From: Pseudomonadota bacterium
GTDB taxonomy: Bacteria > Bdellovibrionota_C > UBA2361 > OMII01
NCBI GenBank assembly: GCA_900299035.1
Contig: OMIG01000034.1
Location: 1-37,437 of the forward strand
Reading direction: 5' to 3'
DNA length: 37,437 nucleotides
Part shown: positions 17,949 to 25,276 of the stretch, one piece after another
Layout: each line of letters starts with the position of its first letter
Numbering within the stretch: the first letter of the stretch is position 1
Notes under the pieces: generated by a model
The model's input: only the letters and a program-made list of their open reading frames with translations
What the model was told of the DNA's origin: nothing
The model's database searches: none
Position numbers and translations under genes: made by a program

Positions 17949-18018
17949 AAAAAAAAAGGGAAGAGGCACCCTTATCCTCGGCGTTGCCGCGGGGATACAT
18001 CTGCCCGTCCCCTTTTTT
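17949..18018 (-). terminator. Terminator downstream of the His-rich membrane protein; decayed REP-like palindrome
   Basis: Minus-strand AAAAAAGGGGACGGGCAGATG and TATCC form an imperfect long hairpin with GGATAAGGGTGCCTCTTCCC followed by a T9 run (17957-17949). It begins inside the stop codon of the gene ending at 18017. The arm and loop layout (AAAAGGGGAC...TATCC...GGATA...TCCCTTTTT) parallels the perfect palindrome at 10461-10520, with substitutions throughout. Confidence 0.65.
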
Positions 18019-18754
18019 AAGGTCTTCGACCGCTGATGCGAACCAGGCTGTCGGCCCTCGCTTTGCCGTGCACACGGTAGCCCACGTAGGCGCTACACAA
18101 GAGAGCTAAGGCCAAGAACGAACCGATTAGGATAGGCGAGAGCGAAACTATCTCTTCGACTAGGTGGAAGAGCACCCAGAAGCAGAGTGCTGAGAGGATA
18201 AATCCCACAATTCCCGGAAGGGTGTCGAGGAGGCGCAGGACCCGCTGCTGCTGCCGCTCTCCGAAGAAGACGATTGCTGTCGTCAGCGCGCCAACCACAC
18301 ACGAAGCCCCAACGAGCAGCCACATCACATCGGCGCTTGAAGCCTCGGGGATCCAGCTGCGGATGATCGCCCCGCCTGCGAGGGAGTGCAGCGAAAGCGC
18401 GGCTGCGGACGAAACCACTGTGAAGGAGCTTACGACCGCAGCCGGATGGTTTTCGCAGCTACAGTCGTCGTGCACGCGGTGGTGGAGGCGGTGGTGCACG
18501 AAGTGCCAGAGGAGAAAGATTGCGCCCCCGAGCATGAAGGCTTCCCCAAGCAGCTCAGAGTACTGAGTCGCTTCGGACACGAGCGCAACGCCAAGCACGC
18601 CGTACAGGGCGTGGAAGATCGCAAACGACGCTCCCCACAGCAACGCGTGTCCGCGAGTTGTGCTGGCGACAGCAATAGCTATGAGCAGGCAGCCGTCGCC
18701 GAGCAGCAGCATTGGGTAGAGCAGAATAATAGATGCCACGGCGCCAAACGACAT
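18017..18754 (-). CDS. Multispan membrane protein with His-rich cytoplasmic/metal-like loop
   Basis: A 245-residue integral membrane protein with about six or seven hydrophobic segments in two halves. Between them is a loop rich in possible metal ligands, HFVHHRLHHRVHDDCSCENH (about residues 84-103). This two-times-three-helix layout with a His/Asp/Cys loop is reminiscent of LysE-superfamily metal exporters and NicO-type Ni/Co transporters, but the diagnostic transporter motifs are not clear to me, so the assignment is only by analogy. The ATG at 18754 starts directly in the first helix. It is upstream of the desaturase and separated from it by a terminator. Confidence 0.7.
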   Translation of the reverse strand: MSFGAVASIILLYPMLLLGDGCLLIAIAVASTTRGHALLWGASFAIFHALYGVLGVALVSEATQYSELLGEAFMLGGAIFLLWHFVHHRLHHRVHDDCSCENHPAAVVSSFTVVSSAAALSLHSLAGGAIIRSWIPEASSADVMWLLVGASCVVGALTTAIVFFGERQQQRVLRLLDTLPGIVGFILSALCFWVLFHLVEEIVSLSPILIGSFLALALLCSAYVGYRVHGKARADSLVRISGRRP

Positions 18755-18903
18755 GGCGCGATTCTAGACGCTGGATGAGGGGGATAGCAAATCGGAGTGC
18801 CCCGTGCAGCGTTACTGGCAGTGAGAGACGCAGTGCAAGCGACCGAGGCGCGTATCTTGTTGATTGTTCGATAGGCCTGAGGCGAGCCCGCGAGGGGGCC
18901 TGC

Positions 18904-20451
18904 TTACGCGGCGAGCCCGCCGTTGCCGTCTCGAACGAACTCAAGCAGCTCAGCCAACATCTCGCGGTTGGTTATGATGCGCGGAACCTTGTTCTGCCCG
19001 CCGAGCTTCCCGCGCTTCTTCATCCACGCGGCGAATGTTCCCGCTGCAACCGGAAGGACCTGTGGGGCCTTCAAGCCAAATCCCCCAGAGCGGTGTGACT
19101 CGTAGTCCTCGTTGCGTTGGCAGAGCTTTCTGTCGAGCGCATCCGTGAAGCGCTGGAGCTGCTCGGCTCCTGGCTGCGAACCGCAGAACTCAACCACGTA
19201 GATGTGCCCACCGAGCTCGCCCGAACGCTCCGGGAAGACAGGACCTACCGTGAAGTCTGCGATCTCCGCAGCGATCTCCTTGGCGGCTGTGACGACGCCG
19301 TCCTCGACTTCCTCGGCGATCAGGTGTTCCCCGAACGCTGAGAGGTAGTACGAGGTGCGCCCCGTAACGAGCACGCGCGGCACCTTGGTGTCTACGAAGC
19401 GAACGGTGTCGCCGATGACGTACGACCAGAGGCCAGCGCAGGTGCTCATGACCACTGCGTAGTTGACGTCCGGCTCCACGTTGCCGATCCAGTGACGGGT
19501 TGGGGCAGGGCTCTCAAGCTCCTCCAGGGGCACAAACTCGTAGAAGATGCCGTGGTCGAGGTTCATGCGGAGCCCGTCGCCGTAGCCGCGGTCAGCAATC
19601 GCGAGGAATCCTTCGCTGGCCGGATACACCTCGCGCAGCTCAGCGTGGCCGCCGTCGAGCACGTCCTTGAAGCGCTGCAGGTACGGCGCGAAGTTGACGC
19701 CGCCGTGCACAACCATCTCGAGGTTCCTGTAGATGCTCGCGAGCTTCCCGGCGCCATCCGGGCTGAGCGAGGCGAGCTTGTCGAAAAAGATCAGGAGCCA
19801 GGCCGGCACGCCCGAGATCATCCGGATATCTTCCGAGAGCGAGAGCTGCGCGAGCGTGTCGACCTTCTCTTCCCAGTTCTTGATGAGCGCAAGCTCTGCG
19901 GGCGGGAAGTAGCGCGACTTGAGCCACCACGGGAGCGTCTTGACGGCTATGCCGCTCAGATCGCCGAAGAAGATTCCCGGTTTCGGCTCAGTTAGGTCCG
20001 TGCTGCCGCCCAGCATGAAGCTCTTGCCTCCGAGCAGTGACGACTTGGGGCGGTTTGTCACGTGGTGAACGAGCAGGTCGATGCCAGCCTTCGTGTTCGA
20101 CTTGAGCATGTCATCCGAGCACGGAATGTACTTCGTTGTGCCAGAGCTCGTGCCAGAGCTGACGGGGAAGAATCGAATGGTGCCCGGCCAGGTGCAGTCA
20201 GTGAGAGTTGGGAAGGGCTCCTTCCAGAACTCTTCCCAGAAGGCTTCGTACTTCCGCAGCGGAACGCGCTTCTGGTACTCCTCGATGGTTGCGATGGACG
20301 AGAAGCCGTACATGCGCCCGAAGGCGGTGTTGCGGGCCCGGTCAACGAGCCAGCGAAGCTGCTGTTGCTGCATCTCTTGTGGCGAGCGAGCGCGAAGCTG
20401 CTCGTTGCGCCAGCGAGCGTAGAGGCGAAGGAGGGGAGTAGCGTCGAACAT
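18904..20451 (-). CDS. GH3-family acyl-acid amido synthetase (ANL superfamily)
   Basis: A 515-residue cytoplasmic adenylate-forming enzyme of the GH3 family, known from plant JAR1/auxin conjugating enzymes and found in scattered bacteria. The phosphate-binding loop is VSSGTSSGTTKYIP (about 97-110), the adenine/acyl motif is VYPASEGFLA (275-284), and the hinge-region motif is VIGDTVRFVD (345-354) followed by VTGRT. The C-terminal cap contains GKLGGQNKVPR, a conserved Lys/Gln-bearing segment of the family. Such enzymes activate a carboxylic acid with ATP and transfer it to an amine, usually an amino acid; the bacterial substrates are largely unknown. It lies 31 bp downstream of the 84-aa gene on the same strand, suggesting a two-gene operon. 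Confidence 0.9.
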   Translation of the reverse strand: MFDATPLLRLYARWRNEQLRARSPQEMQQQQLRWLVDRARNTAFGRMYGFSSIATIEEYQKRVPLRKYEAFWEEFWKEPFPTLTDCTWPGTIRFFPVSSGTSSGTTKYIPCSDDMLKSNTKAGIDLLVHHVTNRPKSSLLGGKSFMLGGSTDLTEPKPGIFFGDLSGIAVKTLPWWLKSRYFPPAELALIKNWEEKVDTLAQLSLSEDIRMISGVPAWLLIFFDKLASLSPDGAGKLASIYRNLEMVVHGGVNFAPYLQRFKDVLDGGHAELREVYPASEGFLAIADRGYGDGLRMNLDHGIFYEFVPLEELESPAPTRHWIGNVEPDVNYAVVMSTCAGLWSYVIGDTVRFVDTKVPRVLVTGRTSYYLSAFGEHLIAEEVEDGVVTAAKEIAAEIADFTVGPVFPERSGELGGHIYVVEFCGSQPGAEQLQRFTDALDRKLCQRNEDYESHRSGGFGLKAPQVLPVAAGTFAAWMKKRGKLGGQNKVPRIITNREMLAELLEFVRDGNGGLAA

Positions 20452-20482
20452 GAGGCGCTACGATACGGGAAGTCGGGGATAT

Positions 20483-20737
20483 TTAGAAGTTGCTCGCCTG
20501 GGCGAGCGCTGAACCGGTGTAAATGCCAGGGAATGCTGGGCCGACGAAGAGCACCACGGAGCCGTCGATGCGGCCAGCGCGTGCTATCTGCTCAAGCAGG
20601 TCCTTTCGGCACGAGCTGTGGTGGCGGACCTTGGCGGCTTGCGGGTGGATGCCGCCAGACTTCCAGGCGCAGTCGGTGAGCTCGACCCAGTGTCCTTCGA
20701 AGGCCTCTCTAATGCGGCTCCAGGGGATCTTCGCCAT
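20483..20737 (-). CDS. Small hypothetical protein, 84 aa, upstream of GH3 gene
   Basis: A soluble protein with a defined N-terminal half: MAKIPWSRIREAFEGHWVEL, then the Cys/His-bearing DCAWKSGGIHPQAAKVRHHSS, and finally a beta strand (SVVLFVGPAF). GAGAGG lies 9 bases before the ATG. I do not recognise the family. The amphipathic opening and the Cys-His spread could suggest a small nucleic-acid or metal-binding protein, but no canonical zinc pair is present. Probably cotranscribed with the GH3 gene 31 bp downstream. The antisense ORF 20062-20679 is considered a shadow. Confidence 0.65.
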   Translation of the reverse strand: MAKIPWSRIREAFEGHWVELTDCAWKSGGIHPQAAKVRHHSSCRKDLLEQIARAGRIDGSVVLFVGPAFPGIYTGSALAQASNF

Positions 20738-20752
20738 ACGGCAGCGCCTCTC

Positions 20753-20772
20753 AAAAAAAGTGCTCCGGCACT
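20753..20772 (-). terminator. Terminator-like hairpin in the leader of the 84-aa gene
   Basis: On the minus strand AGTGC-CGGA-GCACT is followed by a T run (20759-20753), ending about 15 bases before the ATG at 20737 and directly before its GAGAGG ribosome site. The stem is only 5 bp. It could be an attenuator or could stop read-through from upstream. Confidence 0.4.
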
Positions 20773-20838
20773 GTAACGCTAAACGGATCCTTATGGAAGT
20801 TTAAAGCGCGCCCTTGGGGGCCGGGATGATCTGGGTAA

Positions 20839-20862
20839 CTCTGTGAAACAGAGACGTTTTTT
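20839..20862 (+). terminator. Terminator-like hairpin upstream of hisS
   Basis: CTCTGT-GAA-ACAGAG, three bases, then TTTTTT. No plus-strand gene precedes it closely, so it would either stop antisense transcripts coming from the GH3 region or act as a leader attenuator if transcription starts further upstream. Confidence 0.4.
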
Positions 20863-20890
20863 GTGGTCGAGGAGGCACCGGGTGTCAGCG

Positions 20891-20920
20891 TGGTCAAAAC
20901 GAACCGGCGTGGTGTAGAGT
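20891..20920 (+). promoter_or_regulatory. Possible promoter of hisS
   Basis: TGGTCA (20891-20896), 18 bases, TAGAGT (20915-20920), about 37 bp before the hisS ATG. The match to consensus is modest; it is placed downstream of the terminator-like hairpin, which would make that hairpin an insulator rather than an attenuator. Confidence 0.3.
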
Positions 20921-20957
20921 TCGCCCCACACGTGTACGAGGTAGTCTTAACGGGCGC

Positions 20958-22271
20958 ATGGCTAAAGTAGGAAAGATATCGGGATTCCCGGAGTGGCTCC
21001 CTGAGCAGAAGATCGCCGAAGACAGGGTGATCGCCACCATCAAGCGCATCTTTGAGAGCTACGGCTTTGCGCCGATAGAGACGCCGGCGGTTGAGCTTCT
21101 CTCGACCTTAGGCTCCAAGGGCGTGATCGACAAGGAGATCTTCGTCGTGCGTCGGCTCAAGGCTGAAGAGTCGCAGGAGTCTGAGCTGGCCCTGCACTTT
21201 GACCTGACGGTGCCGCTGGCGCGCTACGTCGCGCAGCACCAGGCAGCCCTCACATTTCCGTTCAAGCGCTACCAGTGCCAGAAGGTGTGGCGCGGCGAGC
21301 GGCCGCAGCGCGGGCGATTCCGCGAATTCTACCAGTTCGACATCGACATCATCGGCCGGGACGAGCTGCCGCTGAGCTGCGACGCTGAAGTCGTGTCAGT
21401 GATTGGGCTGATCATGAAGGAGCTCAACTTCGGCCCGTTCCAGGTGCGCATCAACAGCCGCAGGCTCTTGGGCGGCCTCTACGCTGAGCTTGGCCTCGAC
21501 GAAGCGGCCCGCAAGGCAGCGATCGTTGCGGTCGACAAGCTGCTCAAGATCGGCGCAGATGGCGTCAAGGCAGAGCTCGAGAAGATCGCCGGGATCTCAG
21601 CCAAGGCGGTGGAGGTGATCCTCAAGAGCACAGAGATTCAGTGCTCCGCGTCGGAGCTTCCGGCCAAGGTTGCCGCACTCGGATTTTCTAGCGATCTCAT
21701 CTCGCAGGGCGTCAGTGAGCTGGTGGAGATCTTCGGGCTCATCCCCGATGACGTGCAGCCGTTCGTCACGGTCGATGTGAGCCTCGCGCGGGGCCTAGAC
21801 TACTACACTGGGCTGATCGTTGAGACGACACTCACGAAGTACCCTGAGTTTGGCTCGGTGTTCTCGGGCGGGCGCTACGAGGATCTCGCCTCTGAGTTCA
21901 CGACCCAGAAGCTTCCCGGAGTGGGAGTATCAATTGGGCTGTCGCGAATCATGGACCTTGCGCTGTCGGAGGGGCTCGTTCCGACCGGCCGCAAGAGCCC
22001 GACACAGGCAGTGGTGACGGTATACTCCGAGGAGAGCCGAAAAGCCTGCAACGAGGTCGCGCACACGCTGCGGCAGGCCGGGCTTCCGACCGAGGTGTTC
22101 TACAAGTCTCCCAAGCTCGGCAAGCAGATTGAGTACGCCGAGGCGAAAGGCGCCAGGTACGTGCTCTTCGTCGACGGTGCCACGCGCGAAGTGCAGGCCA
22201 AAGACCTCGTGACCAAGGAGCAGTCAGCGGTAGCTGACTTGGCGGCGTGGGCGAGGTCTGTCCTCGCGTAG
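20958..22271 (+). CDS. hisS: Histidine--tRNA ligase
   Basis: A class II aminoacyl-tRNA synthetase charging tRNA-His, active as a dimer. Motif 2 is the segment KVWRGERPQRGRFREFYQFD (about 109-128), the HisA motif is LARGLDYYTG (about 274-283), and motif 3 is GVGVSIGLSRIMDL (about 320-333). The C-terminal Rossmann-like anticodon-binding domain (about 345-435) reads TQAVVTVYSEESRKACNEV and continues. The form ERPQRGRFREFYQFDIDIIG, with aromatic Tyr rather than the His found in E. coli-type enzymes, groups by eye with the actinobacterial/eukaryote-like subtype. The length of 437 aa is normal. It heads a plus-strand gene set; yjbQ follows after 4 bases. Confidence 0.96.
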   Translation: MAKVGKISGFPEWLPEQKIAEDRVIATIKRIFESYGFAPIETPAVELLSTLGSKGVIDKEIFVVRRLKAEESQESELALHFDLTVPLARYVAQHQAALTFPFKRYQCQKVWRGERPQRGRFREFYQFDIDIIGRDELPLSCDAEVVSVIGLIMKELNFGPFQVRINSRRLLGGLYAELGLDEAARKAAIVAVDKLLKIGADGVKAELEKIAGISAKAVEVILKSTEIQCSASELPAKVAALGFSSDLISQGVSELVEIFGLIPDDVQPFVTVDVSLARGLDYYTGLIVETTLTKYPEFGSVFSGGRYEDLASEFTTQKLPGVGVSIGLSRIMDLALSEGLVPTGRKSPTQAVVTVYSEESRKACNEVAHTLRQAGLPTEVFYKSPKLGKQIEYAEAKGARYVLFVDGATREVQAKDLVTKEQSAVADLAAWARSVLA

Positions 22272-22275
22272 CGGC

Positions 22276-22680
22276 ATGGCTCAAACCCTCTCTATTCGAA
22301 CACGTGGACAGGGGCTACACGAAGTCACTGATGAGGTGTGGCGTGTCGTGCGCGAGTCTGGCGTCACCGACGGGCTGTGCACCGTGTTCATTCGCCACAC
22401 GTCAGCGAGCCTCACGATTCAGGAGAACGCAGACCCCTCAGCGCGCAGAGACCTCGAGGCCTGGCTCAATCGGCTCGTGCCTGAGCGCGACTCGCTCTAC
22501 ACCCACACAGCGGAGGGGCCAGACGACATGCCGTCGCACATCAAGGCGATCCTGACTAACGTGTCGCTCTCAATTCCGATCATGAACGGCGAGCTCGTGC
22601 TCGGCACTTGGCAGGGCATCTATGTCTGGGAGCATCGGCGCCACGGGCACGCGCGCCAGGTTGTCGTTCACTGCGGCTGA
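22276..22680 (+). CDS. yjbQ: YjbQ/UPF0047 family protein
   Basis: A 134-residue single-domain protein of the YjbQ family. Conserved segments are CTVFIRHTSASLTIQENADP (37-57), the histidine pattern YTHTAEGPDDMPSHIKAILT, and the C-terminal GTWQGIYVWEHRRHGHARQV. YjbQ proteins form trimers with a metal-like His site; some show weak thiamine-phosphate synthase activity and the physiological role is unsettled. It begins 4 bases after the hisS stop, so it is almost certainly cotranscribed. Downstream, an imperfect hairpin near 22738-22762 (TGTGC/GCACA core) may weakly terminate. Confidence 0.93.
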   Translation: MAQTLSIRTRGQGLHEVTDEVWRVVRESGVTDGLCTVFIRHTSASLTIQENADPSARRDLEAWLNRLVPERDSLYTHTAEGPDDMPSHIKAILTNVSLSIPIMNGELVLGTWQGIYVWEHRRHGHARQVVVHCG

Positions 22681-22854
22681 CGGCAGGAAGCTCAGCCGTT
22701 CCCGTGCGCGGCGCGTGGGGCCGGGCATGGAGCCGAGCGCTGTGCCCCCGCACAGGGCGCTTTGCCCATTATCCTCGCATACTTGGGCCGACAACCGAGC
22801 CAGGCGCCGGTTTAGCAGGTATCCTCATCTAAGATCTAAGGAGTATTCTGGTGC

Positions 22855-23505
22855 ATGGCGCCTCGGTCGGTGGCGCTGATTTTTTCACTGACTGCCGCCA
22901 CCTCCTCACGTATGCCGGGACGCTGGGACAAGATCGACAAAATTCTCCAGGACGTTTTCTTCGTCACCGGGAATCGCTTTAAGCTCGAAGAGACCGAGTC
23001 TGTCCTCGGCAAGATGCGACACGTGCATCTCGACCTGCCGGAGCTGCAAGAGCTTGAGCCTCGAAAGGTCGTCATCGCGAAAGCGCAGGCTGCCATCGAG
23101 CAGGGGTACTCGCCCGTCTTGATCGAAGACACCTCGCTGTCTATACACTCGCTGGGCGGGCTGCCGGGGCCTCTCATCAAGTGGTTCCTGAAGGCCTTGG
23201 GCGGAGAGGGAGTGCACCAGCTCGCCGCTTCGCGCAAAGACTGCCGGGCTGAGGTCCGCACGATCTTTGGGCTCGCGCTCGGCCCGCAGAGCTTCATCTA
23301 CGGCGAGGGAGTGATGCAGGGCGAGGTGGTTGCGCCGCGAGGATCCGGGTTCGGCTGGGACTCGATCTTTCAGCCGGAGGGAAGCAGCAAAACCATGGGA
23401 GAGATGAGCAGGGAAGAAAAGGCGTCCTTCAGCATGCGGGTCAAGGCTCTCCACGACCTGCGGGCGCAGCTTGAGCGGTTCTACGATGCCAGACGAAAGA
23501 AGTAG
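22855..23505 (+). CDS. RdgB/HAM1 (XTP/dITP-type) nucleoside triphosphate pyrophosphatase
   Basis: A house-cleaning enzyme that hydrolyses non-canonical purine NTPs such as ITP, XTP and dITP to monophosphates. Landmarks: the substrate loop FFVTGNRFKLEE (about 36-47), the catalytic/metal strand VLIEDTSLSIHSLGGLPGPL (about 87-107) and the base-recognition segment GFGWDSIFQPEGSSKTMGEM (about 167-186) followed by SFSMR. The loops match the eukaryotic/archaeal-like HAM1 branch more than E. coli RdgB. AAGGAG lies 11 bases before ATG 22855, which gives a 216-aa product, some 20 residues longer than usual; ATG 22912 would give the typical length but has no ribosome site. Confidence 0.93.
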   Translation: MAPRSVALIFSLTAATSSRMPGRWDKIDKILQDVFFVTGNRFKLEETESVLGKMRHVHLDLPELQELEPRKVVIAKAQAAIEQGYSPVLIEDTSLSIHSLGGLPGPLIKWFLKALGGEGVHQLAASRKDCRAEVRTIFGLALGPQSFIYGEGVMQGEVVAPRGSGFGWDSIFQPEGSSKTMGEMSREEKASFSMRVKALHDLRAQLERFYDARRKK

Positions 23506-24598
23506 CGGAGCCTCTCGCAACGTCGAGCGGGTTGCGCAGTCGCTCTTCAGCGATTCCAGCGAGCGCCAGCGGTTCCTCGAAGCGCTCCAGTCTAAGGAGG
23601 CTTCCATCACCGCGGTTGCGGCGCTGCGCGGCGGGCTCTTTGAGGGCTCTTCGGCTCAGGGGCCGACTTGGCTGCCCGAATGGATCTCGGTGGCCAAGGA
23701 GGAGGAGCGCCCCGGCAAGAGCGACCGCCACGATCAGGGCGAGCTGTACTGCCTCGACCTGTCGTCAACATTCGCCTGCGCGGCGTACTCGCAGGTACAG
23801 GGCCCGGTCGGTGTGGCAGTCGACCTGTGCGCCGCTCCGGGCGGCAAGAGCATCGTGGCGAGCCGCTACCTCTCGCCGCGTTTCCTCGTGGCGAACGAAG
23901 TCATCCGCAAGCGAACAGCGCAGCTCATCTCAAACTACAAGCGCTGCCAGATCGACCCCTCAATCGTTACGTCGCGAGACCCGGGCAACCTCGCAAAGCT
24001 GATGCCCGAGGCGGCGCAGCTCGTGGTTGCCGATGTGCCGTGTTCTGGACAGTCGCTCGTGCTCAAGGGGCTGGCTGCGCCCGGCGCGTTCCATCCGGCA
24101 ACGATCTCGATGAATGCCCGGCGCCAGCGGCGAATCATGGCGTGCGCGGCACAGCTGCTCTCGCAGGGCGGCTACCTGCTGTACTCAACCTGCACCTTCT
24201 CGCGCGAGGAGAACGAGGAAAACATCGAGTGGTTCCTCGGCCGCCACCCAGAGTTCTCGGCAGTTGCAGTGCCGCTCCTAGATCCGTTCCGCTCTGCGCA
24301 CTCAGCGCAGCCTCTGTACCGGCTCTTTCCGCAGAGCGGCTTCGGCGCAGGAGCCTTCTGTGCGCTCCTCAGGCGCCACGGCGAAGCTAGTGCCGATGGA
24401 ATGGCGCGAACGATTGAGGACCTGACCGACACCATCAAGCCGATATGGCGCTCTCCGACCGTATTTAAGCTACTTCCCGCTCCCGTCAGGAGCGACGATC
24501 GCCAGGATGGCAGGAGGCCGGAGCGGCGGCAGCGGAAAGGAGGCTGGGATCGGGCTCGCGGGCGCGCGCAGCGATTTCGTGCCGACGATCACGAGTGA
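23486..24598 (+). CDS. RsmB/NOL1/NSUN-family RNA (cytosine-5) methyltransferase
   Basis: An SAM-dependent RNA m5C methyltransferase. The SAM motif is VDLCAAPGGKS (about 111-121), the Pro-Cys motif is DVPCSGQS (about 181-188) and the catalytic Cys motif is YSTCTFSREENEENIEWF (about 231-248). Both Cys of the two-cysteine mechanism are present. It lacks the N-terminal NusB-like domain of RsmB, so the target (rRNA or tRNA) is uncertain. ATG 23486 (MPDERSSG) is preferred over the track TTG at 23471; it overlaps the rdgB-like gene by 20 bp, implying translational coupling. The last 43 residues are a basic low-complexity tail (RRPERRQRKGGWDRARGRAQ) that overlaps the convergent pseudopilin gene by 129 bp. 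Confidence 0.92.
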   Translation: MPDERSSGASRNVERVAQSLFSDSSERQRFLEALQSKEASITAVAALRGGLFEGSSAQGPTWLPEWISVAKEEERPGKSDRHDQGELYCLDLSSTFACAAYSQVQGPVGVAVDLCAAPGGKSIVASRYLSPRFLVANEVIRKRTAQLISNYKRCQIDPSIVTSRDPGNLAKLMPEAAQLVVADVPCSGQSLVLKGLAAPGAFHPATISMNARRQRRIMACAAQLLSQGGYLLYSTCTFSREENEENIEWFLGRHPEFSAVAVPLLDPFRSAHSAQPLYRLFPQSGFGAGAFCALLRRHGEASADGMARTIEDLTDTIKPIWRSPTVFKLLPAPVRSDDRQDGRRPERRQRKGGWDRARGRAQRFRADDHE

Positions 24599-25276
24599 GA
24601 CGGGGCCGCGCAGCTCCCGCACCTCCACAGAGCCTCTCGCCGATACAACCGTAACTGAGAGAGCCTTGCCCGCTGCCAGCGCGCCGATCGATGCGTCGCC
24701 GCCGGAAACGATCAGCGAGTCACCCTGCACCTCAAGCACGCCAGACACCTCAAGCGTCCCTGGCGTGGCGAGCAGCGCAGGGCTTCCGGCGGTTGGCTCC
24801 GCCACCCTGAGCCAGTCAGCCTTGATGTTCTCAAGAGTAACGGCTGTTGCGGGGACGCTCCCCGTCATGCTGCAGGTGAGGCGCGCCACGGGAGAGGCAA
24901 ACGATCGCTGCCTGACAGCTTGAGGCGCAGACGGGCAGGGAGAGGCGCGCGAGAAGACGGCGTCAAAGTCGGGCCGCAGGCTAGGAAGAGCGACTCGTGG
25001 GTATGCGGTGACTGCTGGGAGTGCTTCGTAGCACACTGTTCGCTGCGCGTTGCCGTGCTGACTTCGCACGGTTAGCTGCGAGCATCGTCCCGGCGACGGC
25101 GCTGCAAGTGCCGCACTCTCAATCGCGTCAGCTTCTAGAGCTGCGCCGACTCGAGCGTGACGCCACGACTGCACGAGGCTCGTCGCGCGGTCGTGAAAGG
25201 CGCGCAGCATCGCCAAAGCGACTAAGCTCCCGGCTATAGCCAGCGGCAGCGTGTGGCCCCTACAGGATGTGGCCAT
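24470..25276 (-). CDS. Pseudopilin-like protein lacking Glu5 (PilX/GspK-position)
   Basis: The start is set at ATG 25276, which overlaps the preceding gene by 17 bp; the track start at 25489 lies deep inside that gene. The 268-aa product opens MATSCRGHTLPLAIAGSLVALAML: a basic leader, a Gly-His prepilin-like cleavage point and a hydrophobic helix, but no Glu at mature position 5, as in GspK/PilX-type minor pilins. The body is Ser/Ala/Val-rich beta structure with four or more Cys and ends LAIVAPDGSGK. It is last in a four-gene minor-pilin run. Its 3' end overlaps the convergent methyltransferase gene by 129 bp. Confidence 0.75.
   Translation of the reverse strand: MATSCRGHTLPLAIAGSLVALAMLRAFHDRATSLVQSWRHARVGAALEADAIESAALAAPSPGRCSQLTVRSQHGNAQRTVCYEALPAVTAYPRVALPSLRPDFDAVFSRASPCPSAPQAVRQRSFASPVARLTCSMTGSVPATAVTLENIKADWLRVAEPTAGSPALLATPGTLEVSGVLEVQGDSLIVSGGDASIGALAAGKALSVTVVSARGSVEVRELRGPVSLVIVGTKSLRAPASPIPASFPLPPLRPPAILAIVAPDGSGK

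Noticed and set aside
20062-20679. Plus-strand ORF of 205 aa
   Set aside because: Antisense to the GH3 gene and the 84-aa gene, both better supported.
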